Positions 1 to 6,228 of a stretch of DNA of 6,781 nt are shown one piece after another. The stretch is from NCBI GenBank assembly GCA_015055785.1, contig SVHQ01000096.1, positions 1 to 6,781 on the forward strand. The letters are read 5' to 3'. Position 1 is the stretch's first letter; every line of letters starts with the position of its first letter. The notes under the pieces are model-generated. The model made no database searches, had not been told where the DNA came from, and was given only the letters and a program-made list of their open reading frames with translations. Made by a program: the position numbers and the translations under genes. Source of the stretch: Clostridiales bacterium. Lineage in GTDB: Bacteria > Bacillota_A > Clostridia > Christensenellales > Borkfalkiaceae.

Positions 1-701
1 TGTCCAAGCTCGCACTCTAAGAGTGAAACGCCGTTTTTTATTATCGCTACTGCACTACCAAAACCAGAGTCGATAATCAGTTCCAAATAACGCCTTTCAC
101 AATCGGGGTTTTGTGAATATTCCGCATAGGCAAGCGCATTAGAAAAATTATCTAACACACATTTACAACCAAACTCCCTTTCAAAATAATCTACAATCGA
201 AAAATTTCGCCAAGCCAAGAAATTAGAAACTGCTCCGAGTTTTCCTTCTTCTCTTGAAAGCGGTCCCGGTGCCGTAATACCGATTCCGAGCAAATTGTTT
301 TCATTCTCCAAAAGCTCTTTCAAGTCCATCCGTATATTTTGTAAAGTCCCCTCTGCGTCAAGCGGATCCACAAGTCCTTTTTTTTGCTTTTTGACGTTCC
401 CTATAAAATCGCATACACCCACAACGTACTCGCTTCTGGTAAAATGTACGCCGGCAAAAACGCCGTAGTCCGGATTAAGGCGCAAAACGGTAGCAGGTCT
501 TCCGCCAATGGAAGCCTCTCTCTCCCCCTCCTCTAACAATCCTTCCAAAAGCAATTCTTCGCATATAAAAGAAATTGCCGCGCGCGTGAGCCCCAGCTTT
601 TCCGCAAGCTTTATCCGTGAACACGGCTCTTTTCTGATAAGCCTTAACACTTCATTTCGATTATTCTGTTTCATTATGTCTGCGTTTATTTTTTGTGCCA
701 T
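1..701 (-). CDS. ROK-family transcriptional repressor (NagC/XylR-like), C-terminus cut off by window edge
   Basis: This frame is open from the ATG at 701 to the left edge, giving 233 residues; full-length ROK regulators have about 370-400, so roughly the last 40% is missing. Residues ~15-60 form a winged helix-turn-helix (SRIKLAEKLGLTRAAIS at 28-44), followed by the typical ROK wing GGRP at 66-69. The sugar-kinase-like domain begins near residue 78. It shows the GIGITAPGP turn (139-147), the motif NFLAW (160-164), and the beginning of the glycine-rich ROK signature (DSGFGSAVAIIKNGV at 211-225). The usual catalytic Asp of the ND-A-N motif is replaced by Phe (DNFSN, 184-188), so it should be a regulator, not a kinase. 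It is divergently transcribed from the glycyl radical enzyme operon and probably represses it in the absence of a sugar ligand. The ligand is unknown. No Shine-Dalgarno is visible before the start; a second ATG at codon 10 is the alternative start. The family call is secure; the target is inferred from position. Confidence 0.92.
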   Translation of the reverse strand, partial: MAQKINADIMKQNNRNEVLRLIRKEPCSRIKLAEKLGLTRAAISFICEELLLEGLLEEGEREASIGGRPATVLRLNPDYGVFAGVHFTRSEYVVGVCDFIGNVKKQKKGLVDPLDAEGTLQNIRMDLKELLENENNLLGIGITAPGPLSREEGKLGAVSNFLAWRNFSIVDYFEREFGCKCVLDNFSNALAYAEYSQNPDCERRYLELIIDSGFGSAVAIIKNGVSLLECELG

Positions 702-707
702 AATCTT

Positions 708-736
708 ATTTTACCATTTATATAAAACTTTGTCAA
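708..736 (-). promoter_or_regulatory. Promoter of the ROK repressor gene
   Basis: Read on the minus strand, a consensus -35 TTGACA (731-736) is followed by a 17-bp spacer and a -10 TAAAAT (708-713), with an extended TGG just before the -10. Seven bases after the -10 the predicted start of transcription falls on position 701, the A of the repressor ATG, which implies a leaderless mRNA. The -35 overlaps the left arm of the palindrome at 732-746, which suggests autoregulation. The assignment rests on sequence match only. Confidence 0.75.
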
Positions 737-746
737 ATCATTTGAC
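732..746. promoter_or_regulatory. Perfect 15-bp palindrome, probable ROK repressor operator
   Basis: The sequence GTCAAAT-C-ATTTGAC is a perfect inverted repeat with one central base. Its left arm contains most of the leftward -35 box (731-736) and its right arm most of the rightward -35 box (742-747). A dimeric repressor bound here would block RNA polymerase at both divergent promoters. ROK proteins bind AT-rich palindromes in such positions; that the neighbouring ROK protein is the one that binds is inferred. The symmetry does not extend beyond the 15 bp. Confidence 0.7.
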
Positions 747-770
747 TTACATATGAAATTGTGATAAACT
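742..770 (+). promoter_or_regulatory. Promoter of the glycyl radical enzyme operon
   Basis: A -35 TTGACT (742-747) is separated by 17 bp from a -10 TAAACT (765-770), preceded by an extended TGA (762-764). Transcription should start near 777, giving a leader of about 31 nt that contains the ribosome binding site AGGGAG at 798-803. A stronger-looking TATACT at 770-775 lies too far (22 bp) from the -35 to use it. The -35 overlaps the right arm of the palindrome, so the operon is expected to be repressible. Confidence 0.65.
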
Positions 771-807
771 ATACTTTGTAAAATGGTTTTATTAAGTAGG
801 GAGAATT

Positions 808-1527
808 ATGCAAATTCGATACTTTCAAAAAGGATTTAATTATTCGCAAGACGGCCCTGGAAACAGATTTGTCGCCCACTTGCAAGGTTGCAATTTGCAT
901 TGTCCGTGGTGCTCTAATCCCGAAGGCATAAATGCAAGCGGTGGAAAAACCGTTTCCGTCGACGATTTCATCAAAGAACTCGTATCTTGCAAACGCTTGT
1001 TTTTTGACGGCGGCGGCGTAACCTTTACGGGCGGCGAATGCACCTTGCAAAAAGACGCTTTAATAGAAGTTTTGAAGTCTTGCAAGCAAAACGGTATACA
1101 TACGGCGATTGAAACGAACGGTACTTGCCCTTATACCGTCGACTTGTTTGAAAATATCGACCTAATCATTAGCGATTTCAAGCATTACGACGAGGAAAAA
1201 TTGAAAAAACAGGTGGGGCAAGTACGAGATTATCGAAAAAATATTACCGATTATCTCAAAAGCGGAAAACCTGTTGTCATCCGTATCGTACTGATAAACG
1301 GATTCAATTCGGAGCAACAAGACGCTATTCAATTTGCTCAATTTTTCAAAGCTTTACCAACGAAAAACACGACGTTTGAGTTCCTCCCTTATCACGAATA
1401 CGGAAAAAACAAGTGGGAAAAGCTTGGTAAAACGTATACGATAAAAAACGGATTTATAACCCCAGACACCGTAAAATTATTTGAGACAATTTTCAAAGCC
1501 TATAATTTGAATACTATAAGGAGCTAA
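808..1527 (+). CDS. Glycyl radical enzyme activating enzyme (radical SAM, PflA-like short form)
   Basis: This 239-residue protein uses a [4Fe-4S] cluster and S-adenosylmethionine to abstract a hydrogen from the glycine of its partner, here surely the enzyme encoded 5 bp downstream. The cluster motif is CxxxCxxC (C28, C32, C35), preceded by the activase hallmark DGPG (15-18). The SAM-binding GGE lies at 75-77. Other activase-type motifs are ETNG (102-105), DFKH (123-126) and LPYHEYGKNKW (193-203). The length matches pyruvate formate-lyase activase (about 245), and the ferredoxin-like insert with two extra [4Fe-4S] clusters found in most dehydratase activases is absent. The ATG at 808 is supported by AGGGAG four bases upstream. 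It is the first gene of the operon, ahead of its substrate enzyme, the reverse of the E. coli pfl order. Activase function is secure; partner identity rests on adjacency. Confidence 0.95.
   Translation: MQIRYFQKGFNYSQDGPGNRFVAHLQGCNLHCPWCSNPEGINASGGKTVSVDDFIKELVSCKRLFFDGGGVTFTGGECTLQKDALIEVLKSCKQNGIHTAIETNGTCPYTVDLFENIDLIISDFKHYDEEKLKKQVGQVRDYRKNITDYLKSGKPVVIRIVLINGFNSEQQDAIQFAQFFKALPTKNTTFEFLPYHEYGKNKWEKLGKTYTIKNGFITPDTVKLFETIFKAYNLNTIRS
1518..1523 (+). promoter_or_regulatory. Ribosome binding site of the glycyl radical enzyme gene
   Basis: AAGGAG lies 9 bases before the ATG at 1533 and inside the last codons of the activase gene, so translation of the two genes is probably coupled. It fixes the start at 1533. 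Confidence 0.85.
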
Positions 1528-1532
1528 CTACT

Positions 1533-3896
1533 ATGCGATACGATTGCAACAAATTAGACGAACAAGCCAGACTGCTTTTCAAAGAAGAACGAGCCCTTAC
1601 TCGCCTTGACGGCTGGTTTATTTTACGCGAAACCATTCTTTCTTACGAAGAAGCGCACAAGGATACGCCCAAAGAATTATTGGCGGCGGAGGCACTTTGT
1701 TACGCGTTAGAACGACTTCCCCTTTCGTTAAGCAAAAACGCCGTATTTGCCGGCACGCAACGGGATGCGTTTGCGCAAAGCTACGCGCTCATCAACCCCA
1801 ACTTTAAGTTAAGTACGTTTAACGGCTACTGTGACCCTACCGCCGTATTTAACGATATCGAGCCTAACGAAGAATTTACGGTTGAACGCATTCACCGCGT
1901 TAGAAAACAAACGGAAGAAAGCGATTACGTGCGCTCATTGAAAGAAGTTTATGCAAACGCGGAAATAGACACCAAAGAAGTGGCATACTTTATCGAACAG
2001 GTAACGGGGCACCTTATCCCCGATTTTAGAAAAGCAATCGCTTACGGCTTAAACGCTTTACAATCGGAAATTGAAGAAAAGATAAAGTCGGAAACCGACG
2101 AGAAAAAGATACTTAATTTACAAGCCTTTTCCATTTCTTTGAACGGTGCAAAAATCCTTGCTCGACGTTATATTGAACTTGCTAAAGAGCAAAAAGCAAC
2201 CGCAACGGGCGAACGTTTACAAGAACTTGACCGTTTAATTGACGCGCTTGAAAAAGTACCGGCTTTTGGTGCGGAAACGCTATTTGAAGCCATTCAAAGC
2301 TTTATGCTTTTATGGTCGGTTATGTGCTTAGAACAAGCTCCTAATCCTTTCGCATTTTCCGTAGGAAACGCGGATAGAATTTTCGAACCGTATAGAGCGC
2401 AAGAAAATCTTTCCCGTGAAGAATCGGCAGGTCTTTTGAAGCATTTCCTTTTATTCTTCAACGTGGGTAGCAGAAGCTGGGCGATTTCGCAAAACATTTT
2501 AATCGGTGGCAAAGACAACAACGGCAACGATTTGACAAATCTTACGAGCTTTGCTCTTCTCGACGCCTACTACGCAATGAATTTCCCCCAGCCTATTCTT
2601 TCGGTAAAACTCCATAAAAACACCCCTGATTGTATGTATGAAGAACTTGGTAGATTCTTCTTTACGCCCGGTTGTCTTACCCCGTCTCTTTTCAACGACG
2701 ATACGGTATTCCCTATTCTCAAAAATAACGGCGTGGACAAAAATGACCTGCCTGATTATTCGGTAGCAGGCTGTCAAGAGCCGCTGATTATGGGCAAGGA
2801 CAACGGGAACACGACGAACAGTTGGCTCAACCTCGCCAAGATTCTTGAACTTGTCTTAAACGACGGAAAATCGCTTATTACCAGCGAACAACTTACCGAT
2901 TGCAAACCCTATGCAAACGCAAGGGAATTACTTTCTACCGTTCGGGAACGTTTCTACGAAAAAACGGAAGAATATATCGACAAAATGTGCAAGGCAGCAA
3001 ACGGCGCAAGCATTGCCGTGTCACACTTAAAAGTGCCTTTCCTTTCCTGTTTTATGGGTGGCATAGAAACGGGCATTGATACGCGCGACGTGCAAGCGCA
3101 AGGCACGAAGTATAACGGCAGCGGCTGTTTGATTCACGGCCTTTCCGTCGTGGCAGACGCATTTATTGCCATTGATAAATTGCTCGAGGAACGCCCTGAG
3201 GATAGCGAACAGTTGCTTCTCGCTTTGCAAAAGGATTTCGTGGGCGAAGAAGAGCTGCAAAAATACTTGCTTGCTTGTCCGAAATACGGCAACAATATTG
3301 CCCGTGTAGACGACGAAACCGCGGAAATTGCAAAGAAAATTAGTATTGCCGTTCGAGCAAGAAAAAACTATCTCGGCAACCCCTTCCGTCCCGATTGGAG
3401 TAGTCCTACCACCCATTTAACCTACGGGTATTGGGTAGGCGCAACCCCCGACGGGAGAAAAGCAAGAACTATGCTCGGATACGGTGTTGACCCTTTGTTT
3501 TGCACGGCGGAAAACGGACTTGGATTCCGTATCCTGTCTTTGTTCAAGCTTGATTTCTTAGAGTTTAACGGCGGTTACGCTTCCCACCTTGGCCTTGATC
3601 CGAAATACTTCAAAGGCGAAACCTTGGAAGAAAAAGGGTTAGAGTTCAAAAATAAAATTATGAAACCGTTATTCTTCTCGTCAGAAAACGACAACGCGCC
3701 TTTCTATCTCTACGTAAACGTAACCACGCCTGAAATTTTAAGAAAGGTTCTTGCCAACCCAAAGAAATATGCGCCGAGCGGTGTGTATATTATGCGTATT
3801 CACGGCACGTTCGTAAACTTCTTGGATTTGTCCCCTGACGTGCAAGAAGACATCATCAAACGTCTTGATTTGTCGTCCACGACTTACGGAGGCTAA
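1533..3896 (+). CDS. Glycyl radical enzyme of the PFL/dehydratase superfamily, divergent subfamily, substrate unknown
   Basis: At 787 residues the protein has the usual family length and full-length architecture: an N-terminal PFL-type domain (about 1-630) and a C-terminal glycyl radical domain (about 635-787). Family landmarks are VTGHLIPDF (157-165), the thiyl-radical loop GCQEP with catalytic C414 and probable base E416, ATPDGR (637-642), and the radical loop MRIHGTF with G758, 29 residues before the end. The Cys-x-Glu arrangement resembles glycerol/propanediol dehydratases and C-O or C-N lyases; true pyruvate formate-lyase has two adjacent cysteines, so it is probably not PFL. Several normally conserved stretches are altered: the usual RV-S/A-G-Y is R-I-H-G-T, and the Gly-Pro-rich segment after ATPDGR reads GLGFRILSLF. 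There is no N-terminal microcompartment-targeting extension. The neighbouring kinase and ROK repressor point to a sugar, polyol or sugar phosphate substrate. Family membership is certain; the reaction is not. Confidence 0.95.
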   Translation: MRYDCNKLDEQARLLFKEERALTRLDGWFILRETILSYEEAHKDTPKELLAAEALCYALERLPLSLSKNAVFAGTQRDAFAQSYALINPNFKLSTFNGYCDPTAVFNDIEPNEEFTVERIHRVRKQTEESDYVRSLKEVYANAEIDTKEVAYFIEQVTGHLIPDFRKAIAYGLNALQSEIEEKIKSETDEKKILNLQAFSISLNGAKILARRYIELAKEQKATATGERLQELDRLIDALEKVPAFGAETLFEAIQSFMLLWSVMCLEQAPNPFAFSVGNADRIFEPYRAQENLSREESAGLLKHFLLFFNVGSRSWAISQNILIGGKDNNGNDLTNLTSFALLDAYYAMNFPQPILSVKLHKNTPDCMYEELGRFFFTPGCLTPSLFNDDTVFPILKNNGVDKNDLPDYSVAGCQEPLIMGKDNGNTTNSWLNLAKILELVLNDGKSLITSEQLTDCKPYANARELLSTVRERFYEKTEEYIDKMCKAANGASIAVSHLKVPFLSCFMGGIETGIDTRDVQAQGTKYNGSGCLIHGLSVVADAFIAIDKLLEERPEDSEQLLLALQKDFVGEEELQKYLLACPKYGNNIARVDDETAEIAKKISIAVRARKNYLGNPFRPDWSSPTTHLTYGYWVGATPDGRKARTMLGYGVDPLFCTAENGLGFRILSLFKLDFLEFNGGYASHLGLDPKYFKGETLEEKGLEFKNKIMKPLFFSSENDNAPFYLYVNVTTPEILRKVLANPKKYAPSGVYIMRIHGTFVNFLDLSPDVQEDIIKRLDLSSTTYGG
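3888..3892 (+). promoter_or_regulatory. Ribosome binding site that fixes the kinase start
   Basis: GGAGG lies 8 bases before the ATG at 3901 and encodes part of the final two glycines of the preceding enzyme. It supports ATG 3901 over the upstream in-frame TTG at 3865, which has no such site and would overlap the preceding gene. Confidence 0.88.
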
Positions 3897-3900
3897 TATT

Positions 3901-5214
3901 ATGTATCTTGGACTTGATATCGGCACGACTTCTATTTGTGCCGTCGTTTTAGACGGAAACGGAACCGTCGTTTATACTACTACCAAAGCAAACGACTATC
4001 ACCAACTCAACGAAAACGGAGAGCGCAAGCAAGACGCCGAAAAGATTTTCTCGCTTTGTGAAGAAATCTATCACGAAACGGTTAAAAAATTTGCCGTAAA
4101 AAGCGTAGGTGTTTCAGGGCAAATGCACGGTATTTTATACGTGGACAAAAACGGCCAAGCCGTTTCTCCACTCTACTCGTGGCAGGACGAGCGTGGGAAT
4201 TTACCTTTTGAAAATGCAACGTATGCGGAAGCGCTTTCTATCCGCAGCGGATATACTATGGCAACGGGTTTCGGGTGCACTAGCGTATTTTATGATTTCG
4301 TAAACAAGGCAATTCCACAAAACGCCGTTTCCTTTTGCACAATCGGCGACTACGTCGCAATGAAACTTGCAAAAAAGTCCAAACCGCTCTTAAACGAAAC
4401 CAACGCAGCGTCTTTGGGTCTTTACGATATCAAAAATCACAGTTGGGATTTTCAAGCAATTTCTCGCGTCGGCTTACCTACTTCGTTATTTCCCGAAACG
4501 TCGGCTAACGTGGTAGAACTTGGACAAACGACGGAAGGTAGTTCCGTGTTTACGGCGATTGGCGATAATCAAGCGAGCGTGTACGGCGCGGAGCAATCCC
4601 CCGATACGATTATCGTAAATATTGGCACGGGAAGTCAGATTTCCGTCCTTACAAGCGAATATCATACACCTCCCGTCGGCTGTGAAATTCGCCCTTATTT
4701 TAACGGACGCTATTTGATGTTGGGTTGCGCACTCTGCGGTGGATATTCCTATCGACTTTTGAAAGATTTTTTTAACACCGTTTCCGAAAAAGAAATCACT
4801 TATGAAACAATGAATAGTTGGGCGGAAAGTGCGTTAAACGCACACCTGCCTACCACCTATCCTCTTTTCCGTGGTACGAGAACGAATCCAACTTTACGCG
4901 CAAACATTTGCGAGCTTTCCGAAAATAACTTCAACGCGCAAGCCCTTACGTTATCCGTTTTGAAAGGTATTAGCCGTGAATTGAAAGATTTCTACGCATT
5001 AATAACGCCTGCCACGGGCAAGCGCTCTCATTTAGTCGGTTCTGGAAATGCAATTCGTATGAATCCCGTCTTAAAACAAATTATTGAAACGGATTACAGT
5101 ATGTCGCTAAATATTCCCGTTCACAAGGAAGAAGCGGCGTTTGGCGCGGCACTGATTGCAGCGGAAACGCTTGAAAACAAAAGTCTGAAAAGCTTTATAC
5201 GTTATATACGATAA
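3901..5214 (+). CDS. FGGY-family carbohydrate kinase, sedoheptulokinase-like
   Basis: The 437-residue protein has the two-domain FGGY fold pattern: the ATP phosphate loop DIGTTS at 6-11, SGQMHG at 72-77 and WQDER at 94-98 in the sugar-binding half, the catalytic Asp D222 in GDNQASVYGA (221-230), the second phosphate loop NIGTGSQ (240-246), and an adenosine-site GSGNA (380-384). The stretches TGFGC (122-126), NAAS (168-171) and GD-x-QASVY closely resemble sedoheptulokinase (SHPK/CARKL) as I remember it, more than xylulokinase or glycerol kinase. This suggests a ketose such as sedoheptulose, or a deoxyketose, phosphorylated at its terminal hydroxyl. It is somewhat shorter than the ~480 residues of animal SHPK. 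It starts 4 bp after the glycyl radical enzyme gene and is translationally linked to it, so it should act in the same pathway, before or after the radical step. Kinase family is secure; substrate is not. Confidence 0.92.
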   Translation: MYLGLDIGTTSICAVVLDGNGTVVYTTTKANDYHQLNENGERKQDAEKIFSLCEEIYHETVKKFAVKSVGVSGQMHGILYVDKNGQAVSPLYSWQDERGNLPFENATYAEALSIRSGYTMATGFGCTSVFYDFVNKAIPQNAVSFCTIGDYVAMKLAKKSKPLLNETNAASLGLYDIKNHSWDFQAISRVGLPTSLFPETSANVVELGQTTEGSSVFTAIGDNQASVYGAEQSPDTIIVNIGTGSQISVLTSEYHTPPVGCEIRPYFNGRYLMLGCALCGGYSYRLLKDFFNTVSEKEITYETMNSWAESALNAHLPTTYPLFRGTRTNPTLRANICELSENNFNAQALTLSVLKGISRELKDFYALITPATGKRSHLVGSGNAIRMNPVLKQIIETDYSMSLNIPVHKEEAAFGAALIAAETLENKSLKSFIRYIR

Positions 5215-5434
5215 GCTATACTATAGTAAAAAGATTTTTTAGGGCAAGTGCACTATATACGCAGTTGTCGATACATTTTTCCGCAACTGTCGAATTTTAA
5301 GTTGTTGTTTCAGTTCGAACTCTATAAATTCTAGAAAATCGCAAAATGACAGCTCTAAATCGTAACATTTTTGTCCAACTTTTTGATTGCATAATTATTC
5401 CGTTTCATGTCGCTTTATGCAGTTTTTAACAAAT
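5215..5434. other. Gene-free 3' region of the operon
   Basis: About 220 bases lie between the kinase stop and the terminator, an unusually long 3' untranslated stretch. I see no gene with a start codon and ribosome binding site on either strand. It contains an imperfect direct repeat of 12 bases at 5260-5271 and 5282-5293 (10 of 12 identical, period 22), whose cores CAGTTG and CAACTG also form a 6-7 bp inverted repeat, and a 10-bp palindrome AGTTCGAACT at 5312-5321. No function can be assigned. Confidence 0.5.
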
Positions 5435-5471
5435 AAAAAAGACGAGATTGAATAAATCTCGTCTTTTTTTT
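5435..5471. terminator. Bidirectional intrinsic terminator between convergent genes
   Basis: A perfect stem of GACGAGATT (5441-5449) with AATCTCGTC (5455-5463) encloses the loop GAATA. Eight Ts follow on the plus strand and six As precede it, so it works in both directions and the A/T flanks extend the stem to 15 bp. It should end the operon arriving from the left and the hydrolase transcript arriving from the right, whose stop codon is about 40 bp away. Confidence 0.93.
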
Positions 5472-5511
5472 GCACGTCAGCTTTTTTATAAATGCAAGAT
5501 GTGTTTATAGG

Positions 5512-6159
5512 TCAAAATAACAACTTTAATGCTCTCAATTTTTCAGTTATTGCTTTTGCAATCAAAATATGCCCTGCTTCATTTGGATGGCATCCGTCAC
5601 TGGTATGCTCCTGCCATGAAAAGCCAAAATCATGAAACAGATTCAAACAAGGAATGTCATTTTCCTCACAAATCGTCGCTATAATATCAACGTACTGCTT
5701 CAATGTATGCCCGTTATAATTCTTTTCACTCGTATCGTGGCGGTTGGACTCTTGCCAATAACTTCCGCCACAGAAATTTCCAATTCCGTTATGCGGATAC
5801 GGGGTTACAAATAATGTGGTTTTTTCGAGTCTTTTTTCTTTTACTTGCTTCGCAAGCTTTCTTACCGCAAATTCAAAGTATTGCTCTCCATATCCATGTA
5901 TCGGTCTATCGCTCCAAAAATAGTCATTCGTTCCGCCAAAAACAATAGCAACATCGGCATCATCTATCAAATGAGCTCGACTCAAAAAATCTTTTCCATC
6001 CGTTTGATTCAATCCTGCTTTTGCAACCAAGGTGCCGGTAATACCGTAATTCAATTCATCCATTTTCAATGCTTGACTAACCAAAGTAGAATATCTGTTT
6101 TCTTTATGCTCCAAACCATACCCAAAGGTAATACTATCACCCAAAAATGCAATCGTCAT
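5512..6159 (-). CDS. SGNH/GDSL-family hydrolase (esterase/deacylase), cytoplasmic
   Basis: The 215-residue protein carries the SGNH blocks in order: GDSIT (7-11) with nucleophile S9, a block II Gly in NYGITG (37-42), GGTNDY (75-80) with N78, and the block V pair D188 and H191 in SDGCHPNEAGH. All four catalytic or oxyanion residues are therefore present and the length is typical for single-domain members. There is no signal peptide or membrane segment, so it should act in the cytoplasm on a small ester, perhaps an acylated sugar, but the substrate cannot be read from the sequence. The start at 6159 is chosen because GGGAGG lies 7 bases upstream; an in-frame TTG at 6174 would lie upstream of that site. 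The gene converges on the kinase operon, has its own promoter, and shares only a terminator with it, so a pathway link is not implied. Confidence 0.9.
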   Translation of the reverse strand: MTIAFLGDSITFGYGLEHKENRYSTLVSQALKMDELNYGITGTLVAKAGLNQTDGKDFLSRAHLIDDADVAIVFGGTNDYFWSDRPIHGYGEQYFEFAVRKLAKQVKEKRLEKTTLFVTPYPHNGIGNFCGGSYWQESNRHDTSEKNYNGHTLKQYVDIIATICEENDIPCLNLFHDFGFSWQEHTSDGCHPNEAGHILIAKAITEKLRALKLLF

Positions 6160-6212
6160 TATAATACCTCCCAATTCTCCTTTACATCATTTTTGTTGGG
6201 TTTTACAACCAT
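6159..6212 (-). CDS. Possible 17-codon leader ORF overlapping the hydrolase start
   Basis: Within the hydrolase leader an ATG at 6212 opens a 17-residue frame (MVVKPNKNDVKENWEVL) that ends with TAA sharing its last A with the hydrolase ATG (TAATG). It begins only about 10 nt after the predicted transcription start, with GAGG and AGG purines before it, and it contains the hydrolase ribosome binding site. The 1-base overlap is typical of translational coupling. It has no recognisable run of regulatory codons and resembles no protein I know; chance is a real possibility. Confidence 0.35.
   Translation of the reverse strand: MVVKPNKNDVKENWEVL
6167..6172 (-). promoter_or_regulatory. Ribosome binding site of the SGNH hydrolase
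   Basis: GGGAGG on the minus strand, 7 bases from the ATG at 6159, decides that start against the upstream TTG. A second purine stretch, AAAGGAG, lies about 10 bases further upstream. Confidence 0.85.
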
Positions 6213-6228
6213 CGCCTTCCTCGCTTTT

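Noticed and set aside
508..756. Plus-strand open frame of 82 codons
   Set aside because: It lies antisense to the N-terminus of the ROK repressor and the divergent promoters, has no ribosome binding site, and its sequence is just the shadow of the helix-turn-helix region.
769..1085. Two minus-strand open frames of 93 and 81 codons
   Set aside because: They are antisense to the activase, whose CxxxCxxC and GGE motifs make it the real gene; neither has a recognisable domain or ribosome binding site.
2294..3416. Minus-strand open frames of 77, 92 and 129 codons
   Set aside because: All are antisense to the conserved body of the glycyl radical enzyme, including the thiyl loop, and encode no known motif.
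1533..3896. Annotation as pyruvate formate-lyase
   Set aside because: The active-site loop has a single Cys followed by x-Glu rather than the adjacent cysteine pair of pyruvate formate-lyase, and the operon context is sugar metabolism.
3865..3900. Upstream TTG start for the kinase
   Set aside because: It would add 12 residues before the DIGTTS-containing N-terminus and overlap the preceding gene; GGAGG at 3888-3892 clearly serves ATG 3901.
3738..3926. Minus-strand open frame across the glycyl radical enzyme/kinase junction
   Set aside because: It covers the glycyl radical loop and the kinase ribosome binding site in antisense, with no supporting signals of its own.
4109..4303. Plus-strand 64-codon frame inside the kinase gene
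   Set aside because: It is an out-of-frame shadow of the SGQMHG-WQDER region of the kinase.
1533..5214. Bacterial microcompartment locus
   Set aside because: No shell protein genes are in the window and the glycyl radical enzyme has no N-terminal encapsulation extension, although flanking DNA outside the window cannot be excluded.
5239..5397. Minus-strand frame open for about 51 codons in the 3' untranslated stretch, possible gene remnant
   Set aside because: It has no ATG, GTG or TTG near its beginning, no ribosome binding site and no recognisable motif; chance openness in AT-rich DNA is more likely.
6160..6174. TTG start at 6174 for the hydrolase
   Set aside because: It lies upstream of the GGGAGG ribosome binding site, which is correctly spaced for ATG 6159.
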